DNA of 42,883 nucleotides from Treponema sp. (GCA_017469785.1 JAFUFU010000009.1:1-42883), one strand, 5' to 3'; shown: positions 24,758 to 32,831, numbered from the stretch's first letter. Numbers and translations: made by a program. The notes: generated from the sequence alone by a model not told the origin.

Positions 24758-24888
24758 GGGTATCTCTAAAAACTCGCCATTGGCGATTTTTTAGAGAACC
24801 CGACGAGTTTTAACTCTTGAAAATAGCAAGAATTAAAACATCGCATTTTCAAAGTTATCTCTAAAAATTGCAATTTTTAGAGATTCCC
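24758..24888. mobile_element. MITE-like palindromic element with terminal repeats and TTCA direct repeats
   Basis: The 131-bp element has terminal repeats GGGTATCTCTAAAAA and TTTTTAGAGATTCCC (14 of 15 match). TTCA lies directly on both sides (24754-24757 and 24889-24892). Inside are three hairpins: 24763-24797, an imperfect GTTTTAACTCTTG/GCAAGAATTAAAAC stem (24807-24838), and a perfect 26-bp palindrome at 24858-24883. No open frame is present. Confidence 0.7.
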
Positions 24889-24895
24889 TTCATCA

Positions 24896-25723
24896 TTACT
24901 CATTGATAATTTCTAATTGCTTTACCGCCGCATCCAAAAATTCTGCGTCCAGCGTCTCTACGTCACCCTCATCTACAGCTTTGGAAATATCCTCGCTCAT
25001 GGGGATTCTCGCCAGAACCGGGATTCCGTAGTCTTTTGCGATTCCGTTGATGTTGCTTTCGCCGAAGACAGAGATTTCCTGACCGCAATCAGGGCACTTC
25101 ACATAGCTCATGTTCTCAACCAGTCCGACAATCGGAACTTTCATCATGTTTGCCATTTTGACAGCCTTTTCCACAATCACGCGGACAAGCTGCTGAGGAG
25201 ACGACACAACGATAATTCCGTCAATGGGAAGAGATTGGAAAACCGTGAGGGGAACATCGCCCGTTCCCGGAGGCATGTCAACGAACATATAATCCACATC
25301 GTTCCAGACAACATCCGTCCAGAACTGTTTGACCGCGCCAGCAATTACAGGACCGCGCCACAAAACAGGGTCGGTCTCTTTTTCGAGGAGAAAATTCATG
25401 CTCATAAGCTGGATGCCAGATTCCGTTTTGACAGGATAAATCGCACCAGACTTGTCGCCCATTGCTTTTTGGTCAGCAAGGCCGAAACTGGTAGGAATTG
25501 AAGGCCCGGTAATGTCAGCGTCCAAAACCGCCGTCTTGAAACCGTTTTTCTTCATTTTTGAAGCCAGCAAAGCCGTCACGAGGGATTTTCCAACCCCGCC
25601 CTTTCCAGAAACAATTCCGATTACCTTTTTGACACAGCTTCCCTCGCGGAGAGTCGCCCGCAAGTCCTTTGACTTGCAATTTGAGCCGCAGCTTGAACAA
25701 TCATGCGTGCAATCTTCAGCCAT
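24896..25723 (-). CDS. Mrp/NBP35 family iron-sulfur carrier ATPase
   Basis: The 275-residue protein has an N-terminal Cys cluster CTHDCSSCGSNC, the deviant Walker A GKGGVGKS (residues 40-47), DADITGPSIP, VDMPPGTGD and the C-terminal CxxC at Cys210-Pro-Asp-Cys213, which in this family bridges an Fe-S cluster between subunits. It carries or transfers Fe-S clusters in the cytoplasm. GAGG precedes the ATG by 8 nt. The N-terminal Cys motif is the NBP35-like form. It is monocistronic, with its stop 4 nt from the MITE-like element. Confidence 0.93.
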   Translation of the reverse strand: MAEDCTHDCSSCGSNCKSKDLRATLREGSCVKKVIGIVSGKGGVGKSLVTALLASKMKKNGFKTAVLDADITGPSIPTSFGLADQKAMGDKSGAIYPVKTESGIQLMSMNFLLEKETDPVLWRGPVIAGAVKQFWTDVVWNDVDYMFVDMPPGTGDVPLTVFQSLPIDGIIVVSSPQQLVRVIVEKAVKMANMMKVPIVGLVENMSYVKCPDCGQEISVFGESNINGIAKDYGIPVLARIPMSEDISKAVDEGDVETLDAEFLDAAVKQLEIINE

Positions 25724-25818
25724 TTTAGTACCTCTGTTTCAGATTCATTTCTTCTATAAAGATAATTAAAATACCGCCATAAGTCAAAGAAAAGTAGAAC
25801 AAAAAAGTAGCTATAAAT

Positions 25819-25847
25819 TTGACAGAGTAGCCACCTAGGCTTATAAT
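25819..25847 (+). promoter_or_regulatory. Consensus promoter and possible operator of the toxin-antitoxin operon
   Basis: TTGACA (25819-25824) and TATAAT (25842-25847) are perfect hexamers with 17-bp spacing. Between them AGCC-ACCTA-GGCT (25829-25841) is a small palindrome placed as an autorepressor site would be. Confidence 0.8.
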
Positions 25848-25864
25848 AAAACTGAGGTGCGAAT

Positions 25865-26173
25865 ATGAACAGCGTTGCGGTCAAAGAGGCAAAAAATAAT
25901 TTCACTCAGTTACTCCATCTGGTCGAAAAAGACGAGCCAGTTCAAATATCAAGGCACGGAAAGACTGTCGCCGTTCTCAGCTCTGTCGAATATTTTGAAA
26001 ATGCCAGTAAATCCTCTCCCTTCGCAGAAAGCCTCGATTCATGGCAAAAAAAATCCGCAGCCATTCTCTCAAACGAAGACATCGACTCAGTTTTCAATAG
26101 CGAGCGGAAAATCGAATCATCAAGTCGCGCAAATGAATTCTCAAATATCGCCGATTTATGGGATGCAAAATGA
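25865..26173 (+). CDS. Phd/YefM-type antitoxin
   Basis: The 102-residue protein opens with VAVKEAKNNFTQLLHLVEKDEPVQISRHGKTVAVL in family style: a DNA-binding N-terminal half and an acidic, flexible C-terminal half that would wrap the toxin. GAGGTG precedes the ATG. The stop overlaps the toxin start (ATGA), which couples translation. Antitoxins of this family repress their own promoter. Confidence 0.9.
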   Translation: MNSVAVKEAKNNFTQLLHLVEKDEPVQISRHGKTVAVLSSVEYFENASKSSPFAESLDSWQKKSAAILSNEDIDSVFNSERKIESSSRANEFSNIADLWDAK

Positions 26174-26598
26174 GCAAAATTTACCTTCTCGACACAAACA
26201 TCTACTCAGAAATCGCCCGTCCTCAGCCCAATCCTTCCGTTCGCGAAAAACTCATTCAAAATCAAAAGCTGTCCGCAATTTCCGTCGTTTCATGGTCAGA
26301 ATCATTGTATGGCGTCAAAAGGCTGCCGGAGGGAGCCAAAAAAGAGCGTCTCGAAGATTTTTTATTAAATACGATTCAAAGCTACTTTGAGATTTTACCT
26401 TTCGACCAAAATTGCGCCTGGATTTACACGGATTTAAAAGTCCGCCTTGAAAAACGAGGACACCCCATGCCTGACGCTGATTTAAGAATCGCCGCAACTG
26501 CAATTTCAAACGGAATGATTTTGGTCACCCGTAATACAAAAGATTTTGACGCCCTGAAAGAATGCAGCACCCTCTCCCTTTTAAATTGGTTTGCATGA
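26170..26598 (+). CDS. vapC: VapC-type PIN-domain ribonuclease toxin
   Basis: From the ATG overlapping the antitoxin stop, the protein is 142 residues. The PIN acidic residues are present: Asp8 in LLDTN, Glu44 in SWSESLYG and Asp104 in PDADLRIAA, with TRNTKDF near the end. VapC toxins cut RNA, often tRNA or rRNA, with magnesium. The frame runs 12 nt upstream to 26158, but the ATGA overlap and the normal PIN opening MSKIYLLDTN support 26170. All catalytic residues are intact, so the pair is probably functional. Confidence 0.92.
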   Translation: MSKIYLLDTNIYSEIARPQPNPSVREKLIQNQKLSAISVVSWSESLYGVKRLPEGAKKERLEDFLLNTIQSYFEILPFDQNCAWIYTDLKVRLEKRGHPMPDADLRIAATAISNGMILVTRNTKDFDALKECSTLSLLNWFA

Positions 26599-26632
26599 GT
26601 CAAAAAGAGTAGCACATCGGCTCTTCATCGCT

Positions 26633-26638
26633 TATAAT
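26633..26638 (+). promoter_or_regulatory. -10 of the gfo gene
   Basis: A perfect TATAAT ends 6 nt before the ATG. There is no ribosome site, which suggests a leaderless transcript. No clear -35 is seen. Confidence 0.6.
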
Positions 26639-26644
26639 TTAAGC

Positions 26645-27793
26645 ATGAAAAAAAATCGTTACATCGCCGCCATCGTAGGCACAGGCAGAATCGGATTCAC
26701 GCTGGGATTTGACAAAAAAAGGGAGCAGCCCGCAAGCCACACAATGGCACTTTTAGGCAACAAGCGAATCAATCTGATTGCCGCAGCCGACTCGAACAAA
26801 GAGAATCTTGAAAACTGGCGTAAATATGTCCGAAAGCATAACGGCAAAAAAGATTTCACGCTCGTTTTTCCGACAAGCAAGGAACTCTACGAAAATGTCA
26901 CCTGCCTCGACATAATCACCGTGGCGGTAAACGAGGACAACCATCTCCAAGAATGTATCAAGGCCATTGAATATAAGCCCAAGCTGGTGATTCTGGAAAA
27001 GCCAGTCGCCCTCAACACAGAAGAAGCCGAAAAAATCCGTGACAAGGCTCTGGAATGTGGAGTGCCAGTCATGGTAAACCATGAGCGACGCTTTGCAAAA
27101 GACTATCTTTCGGTAGTCAAAATGATAGGGCAAATCGGGGACATCCAATCGGTAGTAGGAGAGCTGGACTCAGGCCTCCGCATTTACGGTGAGGAATTTG
27201 AAAAAGACGGAACTTATTCGCTCTTGCACGACGGCACCCATCTGGTGGATATAATTCAGTTTTTGCTGGGAGGGAATCTCGCCAAAGATGATAAAACTAA
27301 CGACCATTCGGAAGAAAAAGAGCAATTTTCAGAAAGAAAAGCAGATTCAGCTTCAAGCAAAGAAAGTCCTTGCCGAATCCTGAAAAATCCTCTCGTCACA
27401 GGCGTTTTTAAGGACGAAAAAGGAATCGTGCGGAATTTTTCGGCACACTATCAATCGGTAGTCACTTCTTTTGGCACAATCCCCGAAGTCACAATCAAAA
27501 TGAGCGGTCGCAGTAAATTCTTTGAATTTAGAATTGAAATTTTAGGCACGCTGGGTAAAATCTACATCGGAAACGGCTTTGCAGAACTCTTCCTTCGAAA
27601 AGAATCAAAACTTTACACAGGCTTTTACTCCCTTACCAAGCAAAAACTCAAGCTGCCCAAAAAGACCGGCTATTTTTCAGGCATGATTCAGAACGCAGTG
27701 GATTTTTTGGACGGTCAAAGCGAGCTTGTCTCGCCGCTGGAAGATGCGATTTCGGATTTAAAAGTGCTTGAAGAAATAAAGGCGTGGTTTTAA
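26645..27793 (+). CDS. Gfo/Idh/MocA family oxidoreductase
   Basis: The 382-residue protein has a Rossmann start AAIVGTGRIG, the conserved EKP motif (LEKPVALNTEEAEKI) and a C-terminal sheet domain with VVGELDSGL and LHDGTHLVDIIQFLLGG. Such enzymes oxidise or reduce sugars or other polyols with NAD(P); the substrate here is unknown. After LLGG there is a roughly 40-residue charged insert beginning KTNDHSEEKEQ that carries a partial copy of the 14-bp repeat motif (27295-27308). The start is chosen at 26645 because the Rossmann fold begins there. The kinase-like and radical SAM genes follow closely. Confidence 0.88.
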   Translation: MKKNRYIAAIVGTGRIGFTLGFDKKREQPASHTMALLGNKRINLIAAADSNKENLENWRKYVRKHNGKKDFTLVFPTSKELYENVTCLDIITVAVNEDNHLQECIKAIEYKPKLVILEKPVALNTEEAEKIRDKALECGVPVMVNHERRFAKDYLSVVKMIGQIGDIQSVVGELDSGLRIYGEEFEKDGTYSLLHDGTHLVDIIQFLLGGNLAKDDKTNDHSEEKEQFSERKADSASSKESPCRILKNPLVTGVFKDEKGIVRNFSAHYQSVVTSFGTIPEVTIKMSGRSKFFEFRIEILGTLGKIYIGNGFAELFLRKESKLYTGFYSLTKQKLKLPKKTGYFSGMIQNAVDFLDGQSELVSPLEDAISDLKVLEEIKAWF

Positions 27794-27802
27794 ATTCAAT
27801 TT

Positions 27803-28354
27803 ATGGAAAATCTTTTTGTTAACGGCAGAGAATATAAAATCATCAAACTTCTTGGTCACGGAAAAGGCGGCTATTCATATCTCGCTGAAAAGTCCCGAAC
27901 TTTAGTCGTCTTGAAGCAGATTCACCATGAGCCTTGCGATTATTATCAGTTCGGAAACAAAATTGAAGCCGAGCAAAGAGATTACGGCCGACTCTCCGCC
28001 GCTCGGATTAAAATCCCCAAAATGCTCGACATCGATCTTCAGAACGAAAGAATCGTGAAAGATTATATAGAAGGAAATACGATTTTCGAGCTTGTAAAAA
28101 ACGATGCGATGAAAGGTGAATATCTTGCTCAAGTCAGAAAAATGGCTGAGAAAGCGGAAAATGCTGGAATCAACATCGACTACTTTCCGACAAATTTCGT
28201 TGTCCACAAAAATCCCGAAAACGGCGAAGAAGAACTTTTTTACATCGATTACGAGTGCAACGACTATATGGAAAAATGGAACTTTGAGAACTGGGGAATA
28301 AAATATTGGTCAAAGACGAAGGAATTTTTGGAATATCTTGGAAAATTCTGCTAA
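27803..28354 (+). CDS. Protein kinase-like phosphotransferase, small
   Basis: The 183-residue protein has a nucleotide loop KLLGHGKGGYSYLAE, a Lys in VVLKQIH, a catalytic-loop-like DYFPTNFVV and a metal-binding FYIDYECN in place of DFG. This is the pattern of short kinase-fold phosphotransferases. It is about two thirds the length of a normal kinase and lacks the C-terminal helical lobe's later part. It lies 9 nt after gfo and 9 nt before the radical SAM gene. No ribosome site is visible. The phosphorylated substrate is unknown. Confidence 0.72.
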   Translation: MENLFVNGREYKIIKLLGHGKGGYSYLAEKSRTLVVLKQIHHEPCDYYQFGNKIEAEQRDYGRLSAARIKIPKMLDIDLQNERIVKDYIEGNTIFELVKNDAMKGEYLAQVRKMAEKAENAGINIDYFPTNFVVHKNPENGEEELFYIDYECNDYMEKWNFENWGIKYWSKTKEFLEYLGKFC

Positions 28355-28357
28355 ACT
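28328..28357 (+). promoter_or_regulatory. Promoter of the radical SAM gene, inside the kinase-like gene's 3' end
   Basis: TTGGAA (28328-28333) and TAAACT (28352-28357) are 18 bp apart, with TGC directly before the -10. The -10 ends 6 nt before the ATG and no ribosome site is present. Confidence 0.6.
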
Positions 28358-28363
28358 TAAGTT

Positions 28364-30766
28364 ATGAACGTCCTGATTCTCCAGCCGCCAATCGTGCAGC
28401 TGAATACGGCTTACCCCAGCGGTGCCTATCTCTCTGCCTTTTTCAAGTCTCTCGGTCACAAGACCCGTTGGCTCGATTTGAGCCTGGAGCTTTACTACGA
28501 GATTTTTTCCCGCGCCGGGCTGACCAGGCTTTTTTCCCTTTGTTCAGAGAAAGCCCTGATCCTGGCGGACAAGGCGGAGAAATCTGGAGACGAGGCGACG
28601 GCCTTCAATCTGCGCCGCTATGTCTCCCAAAAAGATTTATGGATTAACTGGATTGATTTTATCACGGCGATTCTGCGTCCGGGCAAGCATGATTCCTTTT
28701 CTTCGGGCTACGAAAATGCCCACCGCTTTGTCTTTGGGGCTCATGTTCCTCGCGGCTCCCGAATGGAAAATTACCTTGCTAATCTTGACCACGATTTGAC
28801 CACAGACGATGCCCGCTCCCTAGCCAGTTTTGCCCTAGCTGACCTTGCGGATTTTATCGCCGTAGCCTTTGACAAGAATTTTTCCCTGGTACGCTATGCC
28901 GAAAGCCTTACCGTAAGCGAGTCGAGTTTTTCTGAGGTCGAAAAAGGAGCGGATTCCCCGATTCTAAAGGAATTTTACGAGCCCTTGTTGCAGCGATTTT
29001 TTATGGAAGGGGAAAGCCTTCCCCTCGCTACAGCCGCTTTCGCGTCTTCCGCTACCCCTTCTGCTAAGGAGCAAACGGTTCAGGCCCAGCCTTCACCGAG
29101 ACTCGCGCGAGCTGAGCGAAGAAACTCACCTCGTGAGTTTTGCCCCGCAAGCGGGTCGCTCCCTACCCGCAACGCCCCGAAAAAATTCCTTATCCTCATT
29201 TCGATTCCTTTTGCGGGAACATTTGCGGCCGCCCTTGCCACAGGGCGTTTTTTCAAACAGAACTTTTGCGACGCAGCTTATGTCTGTTTCGGCGGCGGCT
29301 TCGTGAACACAGAATTACAAGATACAAACGAACGAAAGTTAGCTGATTATTGCGACGCAATCTGCTACGACAGAGGCTACGCTTCCTATAAAGAATTAGT
29401 AACGGGGAATGAGAAATTAGGAATTGAAGCCCCCCCTGCAATTTACAAACTCCGGCAATTTGTCCGTCATCCGGAGCTTGTCTCAGGATCCCAAAAACTA
29501 ACGGACGGTAGCATTTCTGTCATTGAACCGCTTTCTGACCAAAATTCCGAAGAATACAAACGAGCATTAGCTTACGAAAAAGAAGTCACTATGTCCTTAA
29601 TCCCGGACTTTTCTGACATCGACTTTTCCCAGTATCCCCGGCTGATTGACGACACAAATCCCATGCACAGGCTCTGGTCTGACGGCAGCTGGATCAAGGC
29701 TTACATGGCTCACGGCTGCTACTGGCACAAGTGCGCTTTCTGCGATGTCACCCTGGATTATGTAAAAGGATACTGCCCAACGAACGTTAGTATGTTATAT
29801 AGAGGTTTACTAGCCCAGTGCAAGGAAAAGGGCGTCTACGGCATTCATTTTGTTGATGAAGCCATGCCTCCCGCCATGATGATTGCCTTTGCCAGGGAAA
29901 ATATCGCCCACGGCTCGCCCATAACTTGGTGGGGAAACGTGCGCTTTGAAAAATCTTTTACCCGCGATGTGGCGGACTTCCTCGCTTACGGAGGCTTAAT
30001 CGGAGTCTCTGCAGGTCTTGAATCTGCCACTGGAAACGGCCTAGCCGCCATTCATAAGGGCACAGATTTGGAATCAATCGTGGGAGCCTGCTGTGCCTTC
30101 AAGGAAGCGGGCATTCTCGTTCACGCCTACATGATTTACGGCTACTGGTGGGAAAAGCCGGAAGATTTAATCAACTGCATGGAAACCCTGCGGCAATTCT
30201 ACGCCAACGGCCTTCTTGACTCCTGCTTCTGGCACAAATTCGTTCTCACCCGCCATTCCCGCGTCTACAAAGAATGGAAGGAAGGAAAAATCCCCGATTT
30301 AAAGCCCATCGACCCTCAGGAAAAACAGAACGCCCCTCTTTTTGCCAAAAACGGCCTTCACTTCGAGGGCGAGAAAAAATCAGAAAAATACGGAGCCGCC
30401 CTGGATTTTTCCCTAAACCAGTGGATGCACGGCGAAGGTCTGGAAAAACCAGTTCAAAAATGGTTTGATTTTTCAGTTCCTCACCCGACCGTACCAAAAA
30501 ACTTCATCGAAAATCTGATTGCAAAATACGAAGCCAAGCGGGACCAAGAATTCAAAGAGATTCCCGTGTCAAAGCACGGGAATGACCGGGGCGATAACAA
30601 TGTGTCATTGTCGGGCTCGACCCGACAATCTTACTGGCTGGGCGGCGAAAAAATCCCCCTGAGTGACGGCAAAATCGGCTGGTTCTACATGGGCGAATTC
30701 CACACAGCCAAAAAAAATGCCCCGGAATCAGCTTTCCGAGGCAAGGGATTGTGCGTATTACCGTAA
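28364..30766 (+). CDS. Radical SAM protein with B12-binding-like N-terminal domain, carrying several repeat insertions
   Basis: The 800-residue protein starts LILQPPIVQLNTAYPSGAYLSAF, as B12-binding-type radical SAM proteins do. FGGGFVNTEL lies in that domain. The cluster motif is GCYWHKCAFC, with Cys452, Cys457 and Cys460 (CX4CX2C, not the common CX3CX2C). GIHFVDEAMPPAMM and YMIYGYWWEKPEDL follow. The reaction is unknown. At least three stretches are encoded by repeat DNA: residues about 215-272 (copy C), 367-381 (RHPELVSGSQ plus a 14-bp motif variant) and 733-755 (VSKHGND...SLSGSTRQS). All keep the frame and lie between conserved blocks. The 3' end overlaps the convergent gene by 9 bp. Confidence 0.83.
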   Translation: MNVLILQPPIVQLNTAYPSGAYLSAFFKSLGHKTRWLDLSLELYYEIFSRAGLTRLFSLCSEKALILADKAEKSGDEATAFNLRRYVSQKDLWINWIDFITAILRPGKHDSFSSGYENAHRFVFGAHVPRGSRMENYLANLDHDLTTDDARSLASFALADLADFIAVAFDKNFSLVRYAESLTVSESSFSEVEKGADSPILKEFYEPLLQRFFMEGESLPLATAAFASSATPSAKEQTVQAQPSPRLARAERRNSPREFCPASGSLPTRNAPKKFLILISIPFAGTFAAALATGRFFKQNFCDAAYVCFGGGFVNTELQDTNERKLADYCDAICYDRGYASYKELVTGNEKLGIEAPPAIYKLRQFVRHPELVSGSQKLTDGSISVIEPLSDQNSEEYKRALAYEKEVTMSLIPDFSDIDFSQYPRLIDDTNPMHRLWSDGSWIKAYMAHGCYWHKCAFCDVTLDYVKGYCPTNVSMLYRGLLAQCKEKGVYGIHFVDEAMPPAMMIAFARENIAHGSPITWWGNVRFEKSFTRDVADFLAYGGLIGVSAGLESATGNGLAAIHKGTDLESIVGACCAFKEAGILVHAYMIYGYWWEKPEDLINCMETLRQFYANGLLDSCFWHKFVLTRHSRVYKEWKEGKIPDLKPIDPQEKQNAPLFAKNGLHFEGEKKSEKYGAALDFSLNQWMHGEGLEKPVQKWFDFSVPHPTVPKNFIENLIAKYEAKRDQEFKEIPVSKHGNDRGDNNVSLSGSTRQSYWLGGEKIPLSDGKIGWFYMGEFHTAKKNAPESAFRGKGLCVLP
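29006..29180 (+). repeat. Palindromic repeat element, copy C, in frame inside the radical SAM gene
   Basis: It matches the reverse complement of 595-800 in block order: CCCCTCGCTACA, TTCCGCTACCCC, ACGGTTCAGGC, CAGCCTTCACCGAGACTCGC and GGGTCGCTCCCTACC. Here it is read in the opposite direction to copy A relative to coding. It encodes about 58 residues of low-complexity protein and leaves the gene open. Confidence 0.85.
29327..29340 (+). repeat. 14-bp motif AACGAACGAAAGTT in the radical SAM gene
   Basis: Exact match to AACNAACGNNAGTT. Two relaxed relatives lie nearby at 29496-29512 and 29779-29792. Confidence 0.6.
29464..29490 (+). repeat. Short palindromic repeat encoding RHPELVSGSQ
   Basis: GTCATCCGGAGCTTGTCTCA followed by GGATC is a near-palindrome (ATCCGGAG/CTCAGGAT). 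The same type of DNA and its peptide reading recur in many bacterial genomes (established knowledge). Here it is in frame in the radical SAM gene. Confidence 0.8.
30561..30629 (+). repeat. Double-hairpin repeat in frame near the radical SAM C-terminus
   Basis: TTCCCGTG-n6-CACGGGAA (30561-30582) and ATTGTCGGG-CTCGA-CCCGACAAT (30607-30629) are two perfect inverted repeats about 24 nt apart. They encode VSKHGND and SLSGSTRQS. This kind of sequence is common as an intergenic repeat in other bacteria. Confidence 0.8.
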
Positions 30767-31540
30767 ATTCATATGAAAAGAAAAACCGAGTTCAGATGTA
30801 GTAAATTTGAAATAAGTGCCTTCAAAAATGAGCCGTCCTTTCTGAAGGAAAGCCTTTTTGTTGACCACAAAGAAAGTTAATGATATTGGATGCGTATCAG
30901 TTATGACTTCAAATCCATAGTTAATGAACTGCATCTTGCTCTTGGTGTAATTTTCAAAAACAATCGGTGAATACGAGAAAAAAAAACTTTCCGAAAAAAC
31001 TTTACTCATCCGATATTCCAAACTCATACCAACAACCATGCTGTTATACATAACAGAATTTCCATTTGAACTGACAAAATTATCTTCGTAAGAATAATCA
31101 ATAAAGGAATAGCCGACATAAGGAGAAAAACTCAGGGAATAAAAAAAACGATATGGAAACAGCGTCTGAATATCAAACTCTATACACTCAAGACTTTCAT
31201 TCAGGCGTTTTTCTGTATGATGAAAATCAGGTTTGTCCGTCCACAAAAAATTCTGTTTTGATTCAAATCCTAGGTTCAGCTGTGACTTTAGAGTCTGAAT
31301 ATTTCGCCAAAATGAATGGAAAAGAATCCCCTTGAAAGTCAGACCTTTCTGAATCTGTGAACTTCCACCGTCTTCCTTGGAAACAAGAAGATTCGTAATA
31401 TTTTGCCATCCGCTCGTCGTTTCGAGCTTCCATGTGATATCATCCGTAACAGTGATTGGCTTCAACTCAAGCGAAACGACGGGAAAAGGCAAAAAAGAGA
31501 GAAAAATAACAAAAAATGTAAAACATATGCTTCGTTTCAA
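30758..31540 (-). CDS. Putative exported beta-barrel protein of unknown function
   Basis: The 260-residue protein starts at TTG with GAGAGG upstream. It has a signal peptide (about 1-23, ending FPVVS) and then alternating aromatic/polar strands such as FFYSLSFSPYVGYSFIDYSYED and SESFFFSYSPIVFENY, typical of small outer-membrane barrels. The last residues, LGFSFHMNLR, could be a closing strand. I recognise no family. It converges on the radical SAM gene with a 9-bp overlap; the malic enzyme gene lies upstream with a 23-nt gap, so they may be co-transcribed. Confidence 0.7.
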   Translation of the reverse strand: MKRSICFTFFVIFLSFLPFPVVSLELKPITVTDDITWKLETTSGWQNITNLLVSKEDGGSSQIQKGLTFKGILFHSFWRNIQTLKSQLNLGFESKQNFLWTDKPDFHHTEKRLNESLECIEFDIQTLFPYRFFYSLSFSPYVGYSFIDYSYEDNFVSSNGNSVMYNSMVVGMSLEYRMSKVFSESFFFSYSPIVFENYTKSKMQFINYGFEVITDTHPISLTFFVVNKKAFLQKGRLIFEGTYFKFTTSELGFSFHMNLR

Positions 31541-31563
31541 TTTTCCTCTCTTTGAAATGGCTC

Positions 31564-32742
31564 TTAGATTCTTGCAAGTCCTGCTTTGCGGGCTTCCTCC
31601 GCAACGGCTTTTGCGACTGTAGGAGCAACCCGCTCGTCAAAGGCACTAGGAATTACCAGCTCCGGTGCAAGCTCTGAATCGCTGATGAGGGAAGCCAAAC
31701 CTCTGGCGGCCGCAATCTTCATCTCTTCTGTGATTTTTCGTGAACGGCAGTCGAGTGCACCGCGGAAAAGTCCCGGGAAAGCCAGAACGTTGTTAATCTG
31801 ATTTGGATAGTCGCTTCGGCCAGTTCCGACGATGTAGGCTCCGGCGGCCTTTGCCTTTTCGTAAGTGATTTCAGGCTCCGGGTTTGCCATGGGGAGAACG
31901 ATTGATTTTGGAGCCATTGATTTGACCATCTCTTCTGTGACGACGCCGGGAACGGAAACGCCCACGAAAATGTCAGCGCCCTTCATTGCCTCGGCGAGGG
32001 TGTAGCGTTTGTTCTCAGGATTCGTGAATTCGGTGATTTCTTTTTTAAGGAAGTCGTATTTGTCGTAGTCTTCCTTGAGGATGATGCCCTTGCTTCCGAA
32101 GCCGTAGATTTTGCGGATTCCGAGATTGTAAAGCATCCGCATGATTGAAGAGCCGGCAGCCCCAACGCCAGAGACGACAACTTTGCAGTCCTCGGCCTTT
32201 TTGCCAGTTAGCTTGAGGGAGTTGATTACGGCGGCTGTGACTACGATAGCAGTTCCGTGCTGGTCATCGTGGAAAACCGGGATGTCCAAATCGCGAATCA
32301 AGGCGCGCTCGATTTCAACGCATCGGGGAGCAGAAATGTCCTCCAGGTTGATTCCGCCGAAAGTGGGGGCAATCTGTTTGCAGAACTTGATTATTTCCTG
32401 CGGGTCCTTTGTATCGATACAAAGAGGAACGGCGTCAACTCCGCCGAATTTCTTGAAAAGGACACATTTTCCTTCCATTACGGGCAAGCCACCGGCAGGC
32501 CCAATGTCGCCCAAGCCCAAAACGGCGGTTCCGTCCGAAACCACGGCGATTGTGTTGCCCTTCCAAGTGTATTTGTATACGTCATCTGGATTTTTATGAA
32601 TCTGGCGGCAGGGTTCTGCGACTCCGGGTGTGTAAGCCACAGAAAGGTCGTCCCTATTTTCCAAAGGCATTTTCAATTCTGTTGAAATTTTGCCTTTCCA
32701 TTCCACGTGTTTTTCAAGTGCTTTGTCGTAAATTGTACTCAT
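31564..32742 (-). CDS. NAD(P)-dependent malic enzyme (decarboxylating)
   Basis: The protein is 392 residues from the chosen start, the short bacterial form without the phosphotransacetylase domain of MaeB. It shows VAYTPGVAEPC with the catalytic Tyr, EGKCVLFKKFGGVDAVPLCID, the metal-site segments LEDISAPRC and FHDDQHGTA, the Rossmann motif VSGVGAAGSS and GTGRSDYPNQINNVLAFPG. It turns malate into pyruvate and CO2. The ATG at 32751 overlaps the -10 box, so the next one, at 32742, is preferred; it fits a leaderless transcript. NAD or NADP preference is unknown. Confidence 0.95.
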   Translation of the reverse strand: MSTIYDKALEKHVEWKGKISTELKMPLENRDDLSVAYTPGVAEPCRQIHKNPDDVYKYTWKGNTIAVVSDGTAVLGLGDIGPAGGLPVMEGKCVLFKKFGGVDAVPLCIDTKDPQEIIKFCKQIAPTFGGINLEDISAPRCVEIERALIRDLDIPVFHDDQHGTAIVVTAAVINSLKLTGKKAEDCKVVVSGVGAAGSSIMRMLYNLGIRKIYGFGSKGIILKEDYDKYDFLKKEITEFTNPENKRYTLAEAMKGADIFVGVSVPGVVTEEMVKSMAPKSIVLPMANPEPEITYEKAKAAGAYIVGTGRSDYPNQINNVLAFPGLFRGALDCRSRKITEEMKIAAARGLASLISDSELAPELVIPSAFDERVAPTVAKAVAEEARKAGLARI

Positions 32743-32749
32743 ACTGGTC

Positions 32750-32755
32750 ATTATA
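32750..32755 (-). promoter_or_regulatory. -10 of the malic enzyme gene
   Basis: On the minus strand a perfect TATAAT is followed 7 nt later by the ATG at 32742, without a ribosome site. Confidence 0.62.
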
Positions 32756-32770
32756 GTGCAAAAACTTCGA

Positions 32771-32798
32771 TTGATAAATGGTAAAAATGATATATAAT
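32771..32798 (+). promoter_or_regulatory. Promoter of the membrane protein gene at 32832
   Basis: TTGATA (32771-32776) and TATAAT (32793-32798) are 16 bp apart. A leader with AAGGAG at 32818-32823 leads to the ATG at 32832. It is back-to-back with the malic enzyme promoter. Confidence 0.7.
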
Positions 32799-32831
32799 GG
32801 AAAATACATTGATTTTAAAGGAGATAAAATA

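Noticed and set aside
32742..32751. The more upstream ATG of the malic enzyme gene
   Set aside because: It overlaps the TATAAT box, so a transcript from that promoter could not contain it; a start from a further upstream promoter cannot be excluded.
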